Positions 1-8,656 of a DNA stretch of 64,000 nucleotides are shown piece after piece. The position numbers and the translations under genes are program-made. The notes beneath the pieces were generated by a model that saw only the letters and a program-made list of their open reading frames with translations, was not told the origin of the DNA and made no database searches. The first letter of the stretch is position 1. Every line of letters starts with the position of its first letter. This stretch comes from Candidatus Eisenbergiella merdigallinarum (GTDB taxonomy: Bacteria; Bacillota; Clostridia; Lachnospirales; Lachnospiraceae), in contig DWXE01000040.1 of NCBI GenBank assembly GCA_019119355.1, forward strand, positions 124,001-188,000, read 5' to 3'.

Positions 1-2880
1 TGCGATCCCGGCCTGGGAAGCCGGGACCCGCTGCTGGAGCAGTATCTCGCCTATGAGAAGTTCGAACAGTGCAGCGCGCTGGATCCGGGGAAGCGGGAGA
101 GGAGGGAACGGGCCGGAAAGAAGTATCAGCGCTCCCGGCGCGAGCTGATGGAGTACCTGAGAACGCGGAGCGTACGGGTCAAATCCTGTGACGACCTCCA
201 GCAGCTCTGCGAGCTGTTTTATCCCCGGAGGGAATTTCTGAAGAGGAAAAGAGAAGCGGACGCTTTTGCTGCGGCTGCCGGATTTTATCTGAAAAAAGCG
301 TCGGATATCGCGGGCGCCATGCTGACTTACCGGGATGGAGTGGTGGCCCTTCGGACCTGGAAAACGGAAACGGGGCCGGATATTTTATCCAAAACGCTGC
401 TGGGCAACCTCTCCGCCTTCGATAAGGTGGAGGTATGGAGCCTGATGATCCGTTTTGTGGTTCCGGATCTCTTCCTCGTCCTTTTTGCGCGGTCGTGCGG
501 TCTGGGGCGGGAAGCCTACTATGAACAGAAGCCGATGATTTCCCTGGCGGATAAACTTCTGGTCAAGTGTTTGCAAAAGGGGGTGGCGGAAAATCACCTT
601 CACTTCAACGCCGGCTTCGATTATGTGGAGGTATGGATTTCCCGAATGAACCCGGCCGGGAAATGGAAGGACGAAACGGCATGGGGGAAGGAGGATATCA
701 GGTATGCCCAGGCGGCGGTATTCCGGTGCCTGGCGGCCGGCTTTCTGAAGGACAGGGAAGAGGAGAAGAGGCGGAAAAAGAAGCCGGGGAAATTTAAAGC
801 ATGGCTGGACCGGCGCGGCGACCGCGCGGAAGCCGGACTGCTGCGCGGCCTGATGAAGGGAGAGGCGGAGCCGGTAAAGGGGGCCAGGGATCTGCTGGAA
901 AGAATCGCGGTGGAATGGAATCCGGGCGGACTTCAGATCGAACACGATTTCCTGCTGGAAACCGTCTATCGGGATGAAACGGAATTAAAGGCTTCTTCGG
1001 AGTTGCTCCTGCTGGACGGCTGCTGCGCCTGTCTGAAAGAGGAAGAAGACGGCCTTTTTTCGATCCTCTTCCTGCAATATCTGAGAACCAAAAACGCCCT
1101 GTTTTCAGAGAGCTGGCAGCGCTTTGAAATTCAGGGGCTGCTGTGGTTTCAGGGATATTTTGACAGGTCGAAGAGAATGCTGCGGGAGGCTACCGACAGG
1201 GAATCCATGATGCTGGAAGTCTTTCGGTCTCAGGCAAAGATCGCCTCGCTGAAAAAGCTGGAAATACGGATCGGGCCGAATGTGGACTGGAGGGATATGG
1301 ACAGCCTGCAGTACGATCGCTGCAGCAGGGAAATCCTCAGCCGTCTGAACGATCAGCTGGGGGAGGTGTTTCGCACCTATCGCAGATACCTGATCGAGAG
1401 CGGGACGGGAGTAGCCAAAGCCAGAGCCCTTCTGGAAGAGGAAGAAAAGAGAAGGGGGATGCCGGGATTTTCCTGGCGGGATCTCTGCGGAAGGGTCAGG
1501 GAGCGGATCGGTGGATTGCGGGCTCCGGCGCTGGGAATCGTCTATCACTTTATCAAAACGGAGCGTCTGGACGATCTGTCAGGCTATTTTTGCTGGAGGG
1601 ATTTCGGACAGGAGGGCGGCTATTCGGGGCACAGCGTCGTTTTGAGAAAGGATATGGCGAACATCGCGATGGCGATCGAAGAACTCAGGATCTCCGTTCT
1701 GCACCTGGACGAATATATCGTGGGGATCGACGCGGCTTCCGACGAGAACGCCATGGAGCCGTGGATGTTCGCGCCGGCCTACAACCGGATGAGATCCCGG
1801 CGGATCTCCAGGCCCGTCAGGAGGTCCGGGGAGTCTGGGGGAAAATATTCCCTCGTTCAGAACATCGGGTTTACCTATCACGTGGGAGAAGATTTCCGCC
1901 ATATCCTTTCCGGGCTGCGCCATATCGACGAAGTGATAGAACGGTTTCACTATAAGCCGGGGGATCGGCTGGGGCACGCCATCGCCCTGGGGGTGGATAT
2001 CCGCAAATGGGCCCGCGGAAATGAGGTGATCCCGGTTCCGGCGCAGGAATATCTGGAGGATCTGCTCTGGATCTGGGGCGTGAACGTAAAGGCGGGAATC
2101 GATCTGCCGCTGCAGCTGGAACGGCTGGAGGAGAGGATCCTTTCCCTCGCGGCGGAGATTTATGCCCGTGCGGAGACGATTACCGTCCGGATGCTCTACG
2201 AAGCCTATTCCATGAAATTTCTCGAAGATCATGAAACGATTTTGAGAGAACAGGAAGATCGGCTGCAAAAAGAGGAGCAGGGAACGGGCGGGAACGGCGC
2301 AGAAGAAGAGGAAAACGGGGCCGAAGGAGGCAGGACGTTTTGCTATTACAGCCATCGGTGCGCCATCGGGAACAGGGAGTGGACGGCGAAGCGGCTGCTG
2401 TGCACCAACTATTGTCCCGTGTTTCTGGAAAGATATCAGAGCGTAATTTTGACCCGTATCGAAGAACCGGATGTGGCGGTCTGGGAAAGGCTTCAGGAAT
2501 ATTTGCTGGAGAAAGTGGAGAAAAACGGAATCTATGTGGAGACCAATCCGGCGTCCAATCTGACGATCGGGGATTTTGAAGATTTCAGGGATCACCCGAT
2601 CTTCCGGATGAATTCCATCCGCGCGCAGGAACGGGGACATCGCATCATGGTCACCGTAAATTCCGACGATCCCGCGGTGTTTCATACCAATGTGGAGAAC
2701 GAGCTGTCCTATTTGTATTATGCGACGGAGCACGCGGGAGTTCCGAAGGAAGAAGTCCTTTCCTGGATTGACAGGATCCGGCAGAACGGCCTGGAGGCGA
2801 GCTTCATTCGAAGGGAAAAGGACGCCGCGACGATGCTGGATGAGATCAGCGGCATTCTGGACGATCTGCACACCAACTGA
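1..2880 (+). CDS. rdrB: RdrB-like adenosine deaminase (RADAR defence), 5' end outside window
   Basis: The reading frame is open from base 1, so the gene starts upstream; the first in-window ATG is at 148 and residues below count from there. The protein carries a complete adenosine-deaminase metal site: an HxH pair (H150, H152 in AENHLHF), H578 and E581 in YHVGED, H610 in RLGHA, a VETNP segment near 798, and D840/D841 in NSDDP. More than 400 residues separate the HxH pair from the HxGE motif, far more than in housekeeping adenosine deaminases of about 340 aa. This large split architecture fits RdrB, the deaminase subunit of the RADAR phage-defence system, which acts with the ATPase RdrA. RdrA, if present, would lie upstream of the window. 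A Cys-rich stretch lies near residues 730-760. No accessory gene follows; a terminator closes the unit. The deaminase fold is well supported, the RADAR assignment is moderate. Confidence 0.62.
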   Translation, partial: CDPGLGSRDPLLEQYLAYEKFEQCSALDPGKRERRERAGKKYQRSRRELMEYLRTRSVRVKSCDDLQQLCELFYPRREFLKRKREADAFAAAAGFYLKKASDIAGAMLTYRDGVVALRTWKTETGPDILSKTLLGNLSAFDKVEVWSLMIRFVVPDLFLVLFARSCGLGREAYYEQKPMISLADKLLVKCLQKGVAENHLHFNAGFDYVEVWISRMNPAGKWKDETAWGKEDIRYAQAAVFRCLAAGFLKDREEEKRRKKKPGKFKAWLDRRGDRAEAGLLRGLMKGEAEPVKGARDLLERIAVEWNPGGLQIEHDFLLETVYRDETELKASSELLLLDGCCACLKEEEDGLFSILFLQYLRTKNALFSESWQRFEIQGLLWFQGYFDRSKRMLREATDRESMMLEVFRSQAKIASLKKLEIRIGPNVDWRDMDSLQYDRCSREILSRLNDQLGEVFRTYRRYLIESGTGVAKARALLEEEEKRRGMPGFSWRDLCGRVRERIGGLRAPALGIVYHFIKTERLDDLSGYFCWRDFGQEGGYSGHSVVLRKDMANIAMAIEELRISVLHLDEYIVGIDAASDENAMEPWMFAPAYNRMRSRRISRPVRRSGESGGKYSLVQNIGFTYHVGEDFRHILSGLRHIDEVIERFHYKPGDRLGHAIALGVDIRKWARGNEVIPVPAQEYLEDLLWIWGVNVKAGIDLPLQLERLEERILSLAAEIYARAETITVRMLYEAYSMKFLEDHETILREQEDRLQKEEQGTGGNGAEEEENGAEGGRTFCYYSHRCAIGNREWTAKRLLCTNYCPVFLERYQSVILTRIEEPDVAVWERLQEYLLEKVEKNGIYVETNPASNLTIGDFEDFRDHPIFRMNSIRAQERGHRIMVTVNSDDPAVFHTNVENELSYLYYATEHAGVPKEEVLSWIDRIRQNGLEASFIRREKDAATMLDEISGILDDLHTN

Positions 2881-2896
2881 AAATATGTAGAGAGCC

Positions 2897-2980
2897 AACG
2901 GGCCCCCTCTTTTTCGCGCTCCGGCCGGCATAGCCGGAAAGTCGTGCGAAAAAGAGGGGGCCCGTTCGTTGTTTTTCTTT
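2897..2980. terminator. Strong bidirectional terminator
   Basis: A perfect 21-bp inverted repeat (arms 2897-2917 and 2946-2966) is followed on the plus strand by a T-rich tract. The A/T ends of the arms also supply a U-run for the minus strand. It separates the convergent deaminase and sulfatase genes. The loop holds a second small GC hairpin. Confidence 0.9.
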
Positions 2981-4417
2981 TTAATGGAAGGTATCCACGC
3001 TGTAGTCATGGTAGTGGAAGCCGAACCATCTGCCGGGCATGTCGCCGGGGAAGCGGGGCGCCGGCGTGGTGACGAAGGTGCCGTCGGGATTTAAGGCTTC
3101 CGGCGTGTATTTGCGGGTGTGTTCCACCAGCAGGTCCCAGAGCTCCCGCCTTTTGGACGCCCAGGCGGGATCGCGGGAAAGGTCGCGCTGCTCCAAGGGG
3201 TCGTGTTCCAGATCAAACAGCAGGACGTGGTCCCCGGTAGCGGAATAGACCAGCTTCACCTTTTTCTCCATGACGCAGAAATTGGTGTTTAAGCTATTGC
3301 CGAAAAAGATCCGGTCATCGGACATGGGGGCCAGCAGGTTCTGGCCCGACACCGGTACGGGGGGCGTAAGGCCGGCCATGGAGAGGATGGTGGGATACAG
3401 ATCCGCCAGATCCGCGGGCGCTTCCACGCTGATATTGTGCGGGATTTCCCGGCCCTGAGGCGGCATGATCAGCAGGGGCACGTGAGCGCTGCCCTCGAAG
3501 AACAGGTTCTTCTGGGACATATGGTGATCGCCCAGCATTTCCCCATGGTCCGAGGTGAAAATCACCCAGGTATTGGCGAACAGGCCGTTTTCCCTGAGAG
3601 CGCCGAAAATCCGCCCCAGAGCGTAGTCTACCTGAGTGATGCAGGCGTAATAGGCGCGGCGGCTGGCCATTTTCTGCTCCGGCCCCAGAAGGTGCATGTT
3701 CGTGTTTTCATAGGCGCCGGCCAGAAAGCCCTGCGGCGTTTCTTCCACGGTACGCGACCAGTCCCCGGTCACCGGAGGGGGCAGAGGGATGTTGTCGTAA
3801 AGCTCCCAGAAGTCCCGGCAGGGATCGAAGGGGGGATGGGGCTTGGTGAAGCTGGTCCATAAGAAGAAGGGGCGGGTGGTGTCTCTGGTTTCGATGAAAT
3901 CGATGGCTTCATCCGCGATCCAGGTGGTGATGCTGTCCTTCACCTCCGCAGTGGAGAGGACGGGCTCCATCTCGCACTCGCCGATGCCGTGGACCTTCGG
4001 CCTGGACTGCTCCTGCTTTTTGTCGTACTGGCGCATGTAGTCCAGGGGGAGCTTCATGTGCTCGAAGCCGTAGTGGGCCCGGGCGGGTTCGAAGTGCATC
4101 TTCCCCTTTGCGCAGGTCTGGTAGCCGGCGTCGGTCAGGACGGCCGGAAGGGTGGAGCGCTCCTGCGTGCAGGCGCGCATGAAGGTTTCGTGCGTCGCGT
4201 TGGAGACCACGCCGCTTTCATAGCCCTGACGCCCTGTCATGATGGTAGTGCGTGAGGGAACGCAGATGGGGCAGCTGGCATAGCAGTTTTTGTAGCTGAT
4301 GCCCATGGCCGCCATATAGTTCAGATGCGGGGTGAAAATGCTCCGGTTCCCCCAGGCGTTGAGGGTATCGAAGCGCTGCTGATCCGTGGTGATCAGCAAA
4401 ATGTTGTCCTGAGCCAT
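2981..4417 (-). CDS. Cys-type sulfatase
   Basis: A 478-aa member of the alkaline-phosphatase-like sulfatase superfamily, which hydrolyses sulfate esters, probably from a glycan. The N-terminus has the metal-binding TTDQQR segment and C52 lies in CVPSR, the CxPSR signature whose cysteine is oxidised to formylglycine. The family's DHG metal motif (TSDHGEML) is present further on. The frame extends to 4663, but the ATG at 4417 follows a good AGGAG-type ribosome binding site and gives the normal N-terminus. There is no signal peptide, so it should be cytoplasmic. It is transcribed divergently from the sugar transporter, which suggests a shared substrate. An anaerobic sulfatase-maturating enzyme is required but none is recognised in this window. 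Confidence 0.92.
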   Translation of the reverse strand: MAQDNILLITTDQQRFDTLNAWGNRSIFTPHLNYMAAMGISYKNCYASCPICVPSRTTIMTGRQGYESGVVSNATHETFMRACTQERSTLPAVLTDAGYQTCAKGKMHFEPARAHYGFEHMKLPLDYMRQYDKKQEQSRPKVHGIGECEMEPVLSTAEVKDSITTWIADEAIDFIETRDTTRPFFLWTSFTKPHPPFDPCRDFWELYDNIPLPPPVTGDWSRTVEETPQGFLAGAYENTNMHLLGPEQKMASRRAYYACITQVDYALGRIFGALRENGLFANTWVIFTSDHGEMLGDHHMSQKNLFFEGSAHVPLLIMPPQGREIPHNISVEAPADLADLYPTILSMAGLTPPVPVSGQNLLAPMSDDRIFFGNSLNTNFCVMEKKVKLVYSATGDHVLLFDLEHDPLEQRDLSRDPAWASKRRELWDLLVEHTRKYTPEALNPDGTFVTTPAPRFPGDMPGRWFGFHYHDYSVDTFH

Positions 4418-4455
4418 ACGAATCTCCTTTCCGGAATCAGTTTTTCTTACCTTTG

Positions 4456-4485
4456 AGTATAGACGGCGGCGGAAGGCGCAGTCCA
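4456..4485 (-). promoter_or_regulatory. Probable sigma-A promoter of sulfatase
   Basis: On the minus strand a TATACT -10 (4456-4461) lies 18 bp from a TGGACT -35-like hexamer (4480-4485), about 40 bp upstream of the sulfatase start. Confidence 0.5.
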
Positions 4486-4651
4486 TATCAGAAACGTTAG
4501 ATGTACCACCAGAAACGTGAGACAGGTTCCACATAGGAATAGAGGGCGCATTTATTTTGGAAAAGGCTTTATATACAAAATAAACAAAAAAAGGGAGGAA
4601 ATTTGTAGAATAGAACTCACATTTTTGTTGTGGTATATAAGAAATTTTAGG

Positions 4652-4680
4652 TTGCAGTAGCAAATTAACTAAGTTATAAT
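4652..4680 (+). promoter_or_regulatory. Sigma-A promoter of transporter operon
   Basis: TTGCAG (4652-4657) and a consensus TATAAT (4675-4680) are separated by 17 bp, upstream of the first permease. The 4418-4742 intergenic region is AT-rich and contains no gene. Together with the promoter on the other strand it makes this a divergent control region, a likely target of the AraC-type response regulator at 10422. Confidence 0.75.
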
Positions 4681-4742
4681 AATTCCAACGGGTCAGTTGT
4701 GCGTCAGACGGCTGGAGCGATTAGAAAGAGGAGGTAGAGAGA

Positions 4743-5687
4743 ATGGCCAGTGAAAAGACGAATGTGAAGAAACGGCGGAAATGGGGGCGCGACGATACGG
4801 AGTTGTCCCTGCTCGCGCTTCCGACCACAGTATGGTACATATTGTTTTGCTTCGCACCGATGTTCGGCATCATCATCGCGTTTAAGAACTATAAGGTGCA
4901 CGGCGGATTTATCCAGAGCTTTCTGCAGAGCGAATGGGTGGGATTCGAGAACTTCAAGTTCCTCTTCTCCTCCAAGGATATCTGGCTGATCATCCGCAAC
5001 ACGCTGGGATATAATATCGTTTTCATCATCCTGGGCATCGTGGTGCCGGTAGCGGCTGCCATCGCCATCGGCCAGCTGCACAGCAAGAAGCTGGCGAAAG
5101 CCTACCAGACGGCGATGTTCATGCCCTACTTCCTGTCCTGGGTCGTGGTCAGCGCGCTGGTGTGGGCGTTCCTGTCCTATGACAAGGGCCTGATCAACGG
5201 GATGCTGGAGTCCTGGGGAATGGATCGCCAGCAGTGGTACATGAAGCCCATGATGTGGCCGCCTTTCCTGGTGTTCATGAACCTGTGGAAGGGCGTCGGA
5301 TACGGGATGGTCGTCTATCTGGCGACGATCACCGGCATCGACAAGACTTATTATGAAGCGGCGGGCATCGACGGAGCTACGATCTGGCAGCAGATCCGCT
5401 ACATCACCCTTCCGCTGATGAAGACCGTTATCATCATGATGTTCATCATGAACGTAGGGCGTATTTTCTACTCCGACTTCGGTCTGTTCTTCCAGGTGCC
5501 CAGAGATTCCAACTCGCTGTACGACTACGTTTATACGCTGGACGTATACGTGTACAAACAGTTGAAGACGTCTACCACGGGCATGGCTGCTGCCGCGGCT
5601 TTCGTTCAGTCCGTGGCGGGCTGTATCACGATTCTGACGGCGAACGCGATCGTCCGCAAGGTGGACCGCGAGAGCGCGATGATTTAA
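4743..5687 (+). CDS. Sugar ABC transporter permease, LplB type
   Basis: A 314-aa inner-membrane permease of the CUT1 carbohydrate importer family. About six hydrophobic spans are visible, and the cytoplasmic EAA loop that contacts the ATPase is clear (EAAGIDGATIWQQIRYITLP, about residues 205-224). The length is usual for LplB-like permeases. An AGGAGG-type site precedes the ATG. It is the first gene of a permease-permease-binding protein operon, 13 bp ahead of the second permease. As is common in Firmicutes, no ATP-binding gene is linked, so a shared MsmK-like ATPase elsewhere is inferred. The substrate is probably an oligosaccharide from the adjoining sulfatase and hydrolase set. Confidence 0.93.
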   Translation: MASEKTNVKKRRKWGRDDTELSLLALPTTVWYILFCFAPMFGIIIAFKNYKVHGGFIQSFLQSEWVGFENFKFLFSSKDIWLIIRNTLGYNIVFIILGIVVPVAAAIAIGQLHSKKLAKAYQTAMFMPYFLSWVVVSALVWAFLSYDKGLINGMLESWGMDRQQWYMKPMMWPPFLVFMNLWKGVGYGMVVYLATITGIDKTYYEAAGIDGATIWQQIRYITLPLMKTVIIMMFIMNVGRIFYSDFGLFFQVPRDSNSLYDYVYTLDVYVYKQLKTSTTGMAAAAAFVQSVAGCITILTANAIVRKVDRESAMI

Positions 5688-5700
5688 GGAGGGGTGAAAG

Positions 5701-6651
5701 ATGGAATCAACGAGACCGATTCAGAAAAGAAAAAAGAACGAACCCGACGGGTTCGACCGGTTTAACCGGGTATCGAAGCCTGCCAACGCCCTGCTGAACC
5801 TGATCTTCCTCATCATGGCGGCGGTCTGCGTCATTCCGGTGCTGCTGGTAGTGGCGATTTCCTTCTCCGCGGAAGCTTCCATTACGGAGTATGGCTACAG
5901 ATTCATTCCGAAGATTTTTTCCTTCGAAGGATATACGTTCCTGGCTTCGCAGAGCACGATGATTTTGAGGGCGCTGGGCATTTCCCTGTTCGTCACCATC
6001 GTGGGCACGGTTCTGGGCGTGCTGCTCACCACGCTGATGGGCTATGTACTCTCCAGACCCAACTACAGGCTCAACGGCTTCCTGACGATGATCGTCTTTA
6101 TCCCCATGGTGTTCAACGGCGGTCTGGTTTCCACCTACTTCGTGGTGGGCACCATGCTGGGCTTAAAGAACACGGTCTGGGCGCTGATCCTGCCGCTGGC
6201 GGTTTCTTCCTTCAACGTCATCATCTGCCGGACCTTCTTTAAAACAACGGTTCCGGAATCGCTGATCGAATCGGCGAAGATGGACGGCGCCAGCCAGCTG
6301 ACGATCTTCTCCCGCATCGTGCTGCCGATTTCGCTGCCGGTGCTGGCGACCATCGGACTGTTCCTCTGCTTCGCGTACTGGAACGACTGGTATCAGTCCC
6401 TTTTGTACATCGACGACCACAAGCTGCTGTCCCTGCAGGCGCTGCTGAACCAGATCCTGACCAACATCCAGATGCTGGCGAAGAACGCGGCCACCATGGG
6501 CGCGTCGGCGGCGGAGATGCTGGCGAACATGCCGCAGGAAGCGGCCCGTATGGCCATCGTGGTAATCATCGTCCTGCCCATCGCATGTGCGTATCCGTTC
6601 TTCCAGAAATACTTCATTTCCGGTCTGACGGTGGGCGCGGTAAAAGGCTGA
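5701..6651 (+). CDS. Sugar ABC transporter permease, YtcP type
   Basis: A 316-aa second permease of the same importer. It has a soluble, charged N-terminus, six predicted membrane spans, and an EAA loop beginning ESAKMDGASQLTIFSRIVLP with the YWNDWY segment typical of YtcP and AraQ-like subunits shortly after. It pairs with the LplB-like permease 13 bp upstream to form the heterodimeric channel. A purine-rich ribosome binding site overlaps the short gap. It has the normal length and no oddities. Confidence 0.93.
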   Translation: MESTRPIQKRKKNEPDGFDRFNRVSKPANALLNLIFLIMAAVCVIPVLLVVAISFSAEASITEYGYRFIPKIFSFEGYTFLASQSTMILRALGISLFVTIVGTVLGVLLTTLMGYVLSRPNYRLNGFLTMIVFIPMVFNGGLVSTYFVVGTMLGLKNTVWALILPLAVSSFNVIICRTFFKTTVPESLIESAKMDGASQLTIFSRIVLPISLPVLATIGLFLCFAYWNDWYQSLLYIDDHKLLSLQALLNQILTNIQMLAKNAATMGASAAEMLANMPQEAARMAIVVIIVLPIACAYPFFQKYFISGLTVGAVKG

Positions 6652-6659
6652 TTTTACCC

Positions 6660-6708
6660 TCTGCGCGGGCGCAGACAACTCAAACGATATCGAACCGGCC
6701 TGTCCGGT
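6660..6708 (+). promoter_or_regulatory. Two short hairpins between permease and binding-protein genes
   Basis: Stems 6660-6665/6670-6675 and 6694-6698/6704-6708 lie in the 105-bp gap before the lipoprotein gene, with no T-run. Such hairpins often stabilise the downstream message or partly attenuate readthrough, letting binding protein and permease levels differ. That role is inferred. Confidence 0.4.
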
Positions 6709-6756
6709 GGATATAAACCAATCAATTTACTATCATAACGTAACAGGAGGATTTAT

Positions 6757-8289
6757 ATGAAAAAGAAAAGTGTGAGCAAAATCCTTGCGCTTGGCCTGGT
6801 TTCCGTCATGACTGCCGGCATGCTGGCAGGCTGCGGCGGCGGCACGACGTCCGACACGGGCGCGGCTGATACCGGCAGCGCGGAAACCGGGGCTGCGGAT
6901 GCGGCTGGAGAAGAGGCTGCGGCCGATGACAGCGCATCCAACGGCGAAGTTCCCACTCTGGTCTGGTGGACCTGCGGTGGAACTCCCGCAGACGACTTCG
7001 AAGAGTCCATCGCCGCTATCAGCGATTATGCCGAAGAGAAGATCGGCGTTCGCATCGATGTGAAGATCGCGGGCTGGAGCGAATACGATCAGAAGATGAA
7101 CAACATCGTCAATACCGGCGAGTATTTCGACCTGATGTTCGTCAACAACACCAACTACAGCAAGTTCGTCAACCTGGGCGCTCTGGAGAACATCACCGAC
7201 CTGGTGCAGTCCACCACGCCCGAGCTGTACAACTTCATCCCTCAGGAACTGTGGGAAGGCGCTCAGATCCACGGCAACGTTTATGCGGTTCCTACCTATA
7301 AGGATTCCTCTCTGACCCAGTTCTGGATGCTGGACGATACCTATGTACAGAAGTACGGCATCGATGTGGAGAGCATCAAGGACTACGAGACCCTGGATCC
7401 TGCGGTTCGCGCCATCAAGGAAGGCGAAGGAAGCTCCTTCTATCCGATCAAGCTACATCAGGGCGCTCTGTTCAACGGTTTCTTCAACAACTACGACGGA
7501 CTGGCAGGCGGCCTGCAGCCCATCGGCGTTCAGATCAATGACGAGACCCGCACCGTTGTCTGCACCCTGGAACAGGAAGACATCGTAGACGGATTTAACT
7601 ATCTGCACTCCTGGTACATGGACGGCATCATCAACCCCGATGCGAACGTTATCACGGAAGGCACGAAGGGCAGCTGCTTCGGTAGCGCTCAGGGCTGGCC
7701 CGCAGCGGCGACCACCTGGCAGACCAACGAAGGTATTGAGAAATACGATCTGACCCAGGTATTCGGACCGATCTACACCACCGAGACCATTCAGGGTTCC
7801 ATGAACGCCATTTCCGTGAACTCCAACTACAAGGAAGAAGCGTTGAAGGTTCTGGAGCTGATGAACACCGATTCCAAGTTCCGCGACATGTGCGCATTCG
7901 GCGTGGAAGGCGACCACTTCGAATATGTAGGCGAAGGCGTTGTGAAGAGACTGAGAGACGACTGGACATGGCCGTCCTATACGCAGGGCACGTTCTTCAT
8001 TCTTTCCGTGACGGAAGACAGCGATCCTGACGCTTACGAACAGGTTAAGCAGCAGAACGAAGCAGCGACCCCTTCTACCTGCCTGGGCTTCGCGCTGGAT
8101 ATCAGCGAGATCCAGAACGAGATGGCGAACTGCAACACCGTTTGGGATAAGTACAAATACGACCTGCTGACCGGCGCGTCCGATCCTGCAGAAGTACTGC
8201 CTAAGTGCATCGAAGAGCTGAAGGCAGCCGGCTTGGATACGATCATTGCGGAAGCGCAGAAGCAGATCGACGAGTTCTTCGCAGAATAA
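6757..8289 (+). CDS. Extracellular sugar-binding lipoprotein with DUF3502-like C-terminus
   Basis: A 510-aa substrate-binding protein of the transporter. The signal peptide ends in a lipobox with lipidated C26 (GMLAGC), followed by an Ala/Asp/Glu/Thr-rich linker to about residue 65. The periplasmic-binding fold then begins at VPTLVWWT. The C-terminal third resembles the DUF3502 region of LplA-like proteins that partner LplB/YtcP. A clear AGGAGG (6745-6750) sits 6 bp before the ATG. It is the last gene of the transporter operon. The ligand is unknown, probably an oligosaccharide. Confidence 0.92.
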   Translation: MKKKSVSKILALGLVSVMTAGMLAGCGGGTTSDTGAADTGSAETGAADAAGEEAAADDSASNGEVPTLVWWTCGGTPADDFEESIAAISDYAEEKIGVRIDVKIAGWSEYDQKMNNIVNTGEYFDLMFVNNTNYSKFVNLGALENITDLVQSTTPELYNFIPQELWEGAQIHGNVYAVPTYKDSSLTQFWMLDDTYVQKYGIDVESIKDYETLDPAVRAIKEGEGSSFYPIKLHQGALFNGFFNNYDGLAGGLQPIGVQINDETRTVVCTLEQEDIVDGFNYLHSWYMDGIINPDANVITEGTKGSCFGSAQGWPAAATTWQTNEGIEKYDLTQVFGPIYTTETIQGSMNAISVNSNYKEEALKVLELMNTDSKFRDMCAFGVEGDHFEYVGEGVVKRLRDDWTWPSYTQGTFFILSVTEDSDPDAYEQVKQQNEAATPSTCLGFALDISEIQNEMANCNTVWDKYKYDLLTGASDPAEVLPKCIEELKAAGLDTIIAEAQKQIDEFFAE

Positions 8290-8317
8290 GAAACAGCATA
8301 GCTGACCATTGAGTAGC

Positions 8318-8353
8318 ATGAGGCCCTCCGAACTTAAGCTCGGAGGGCCTCAT
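8318..8353 (+). terminator. Hairpin terminator of transporter operon
   Basis: A perfect 14-bp inverted repeat (8318-8331 and 8340-8353) with an 8-base loop begins 29 bp after the lipoprotein stop. It has no strong T-run, so it may act as a 3' end stabiliser or an inefficient terminator. Confidence 0.65.
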
Positions 8354-8583
8354 ATCGCGAATGGACGGTTCTGGCAGTCGGCGCCGCATTTTTGGAACAG
8401 TTTAGCCATGCCATTCATCATTTGACGGATTCCGCTGAATTGGCTGCGCAAAAGGTCACTGGCCGTCAAATGATTCATGTCGGGCGTCCGCCCTATGGGC
8501 ATATGTGGCAAAATACAGCTTAGTGAGCAAGCTCCCATGCGGCATTTTGCCGCATGTGCCTGCATGGCCGAACTGTTACGCAT
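8354..8583. other. Structured intergenic element with possible 77-codon ORF
   Basis: This gap is rich in inverted repeats: a perfect 12-bp pair (8417-8428 and 8463-8474), a 9-bp hairpin (8536-8544 and 8548-8556) and shorter GC stems. The minus strand has an open frame of 77 codons (8350-8583; internal ATG about 8480) whose last half reads like a small hydrophilic protein (LLRSQFSGIRQMMNGMAKLF). I do not recognise it. It could be a small protein gene, a structured RNA or a dispersed repeat. Confidence 0.4.
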
Positions 8584-8607
8584 TTTTCAGGATCTTTTCT
8601 CCTGCGG

Positions 8608-8636
8608 TGGACAGGATAATGAAAAATCGATATAAT
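8608..8636 (+). promoter_or_regulatory. Sigma-A promoter of two-component operon
   Basis: TGGACA (8608-8613) and a consensus TATAAT (8631-8636) are spaced by 17 bp. They start the kinase-regulator-sulfatase-hydrolase unit about 20 bp upstream of the kinase start. Confidence 0.8.
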
Positions 8637-8656
8637 AGGGGTAGGATTTTTGCAGC

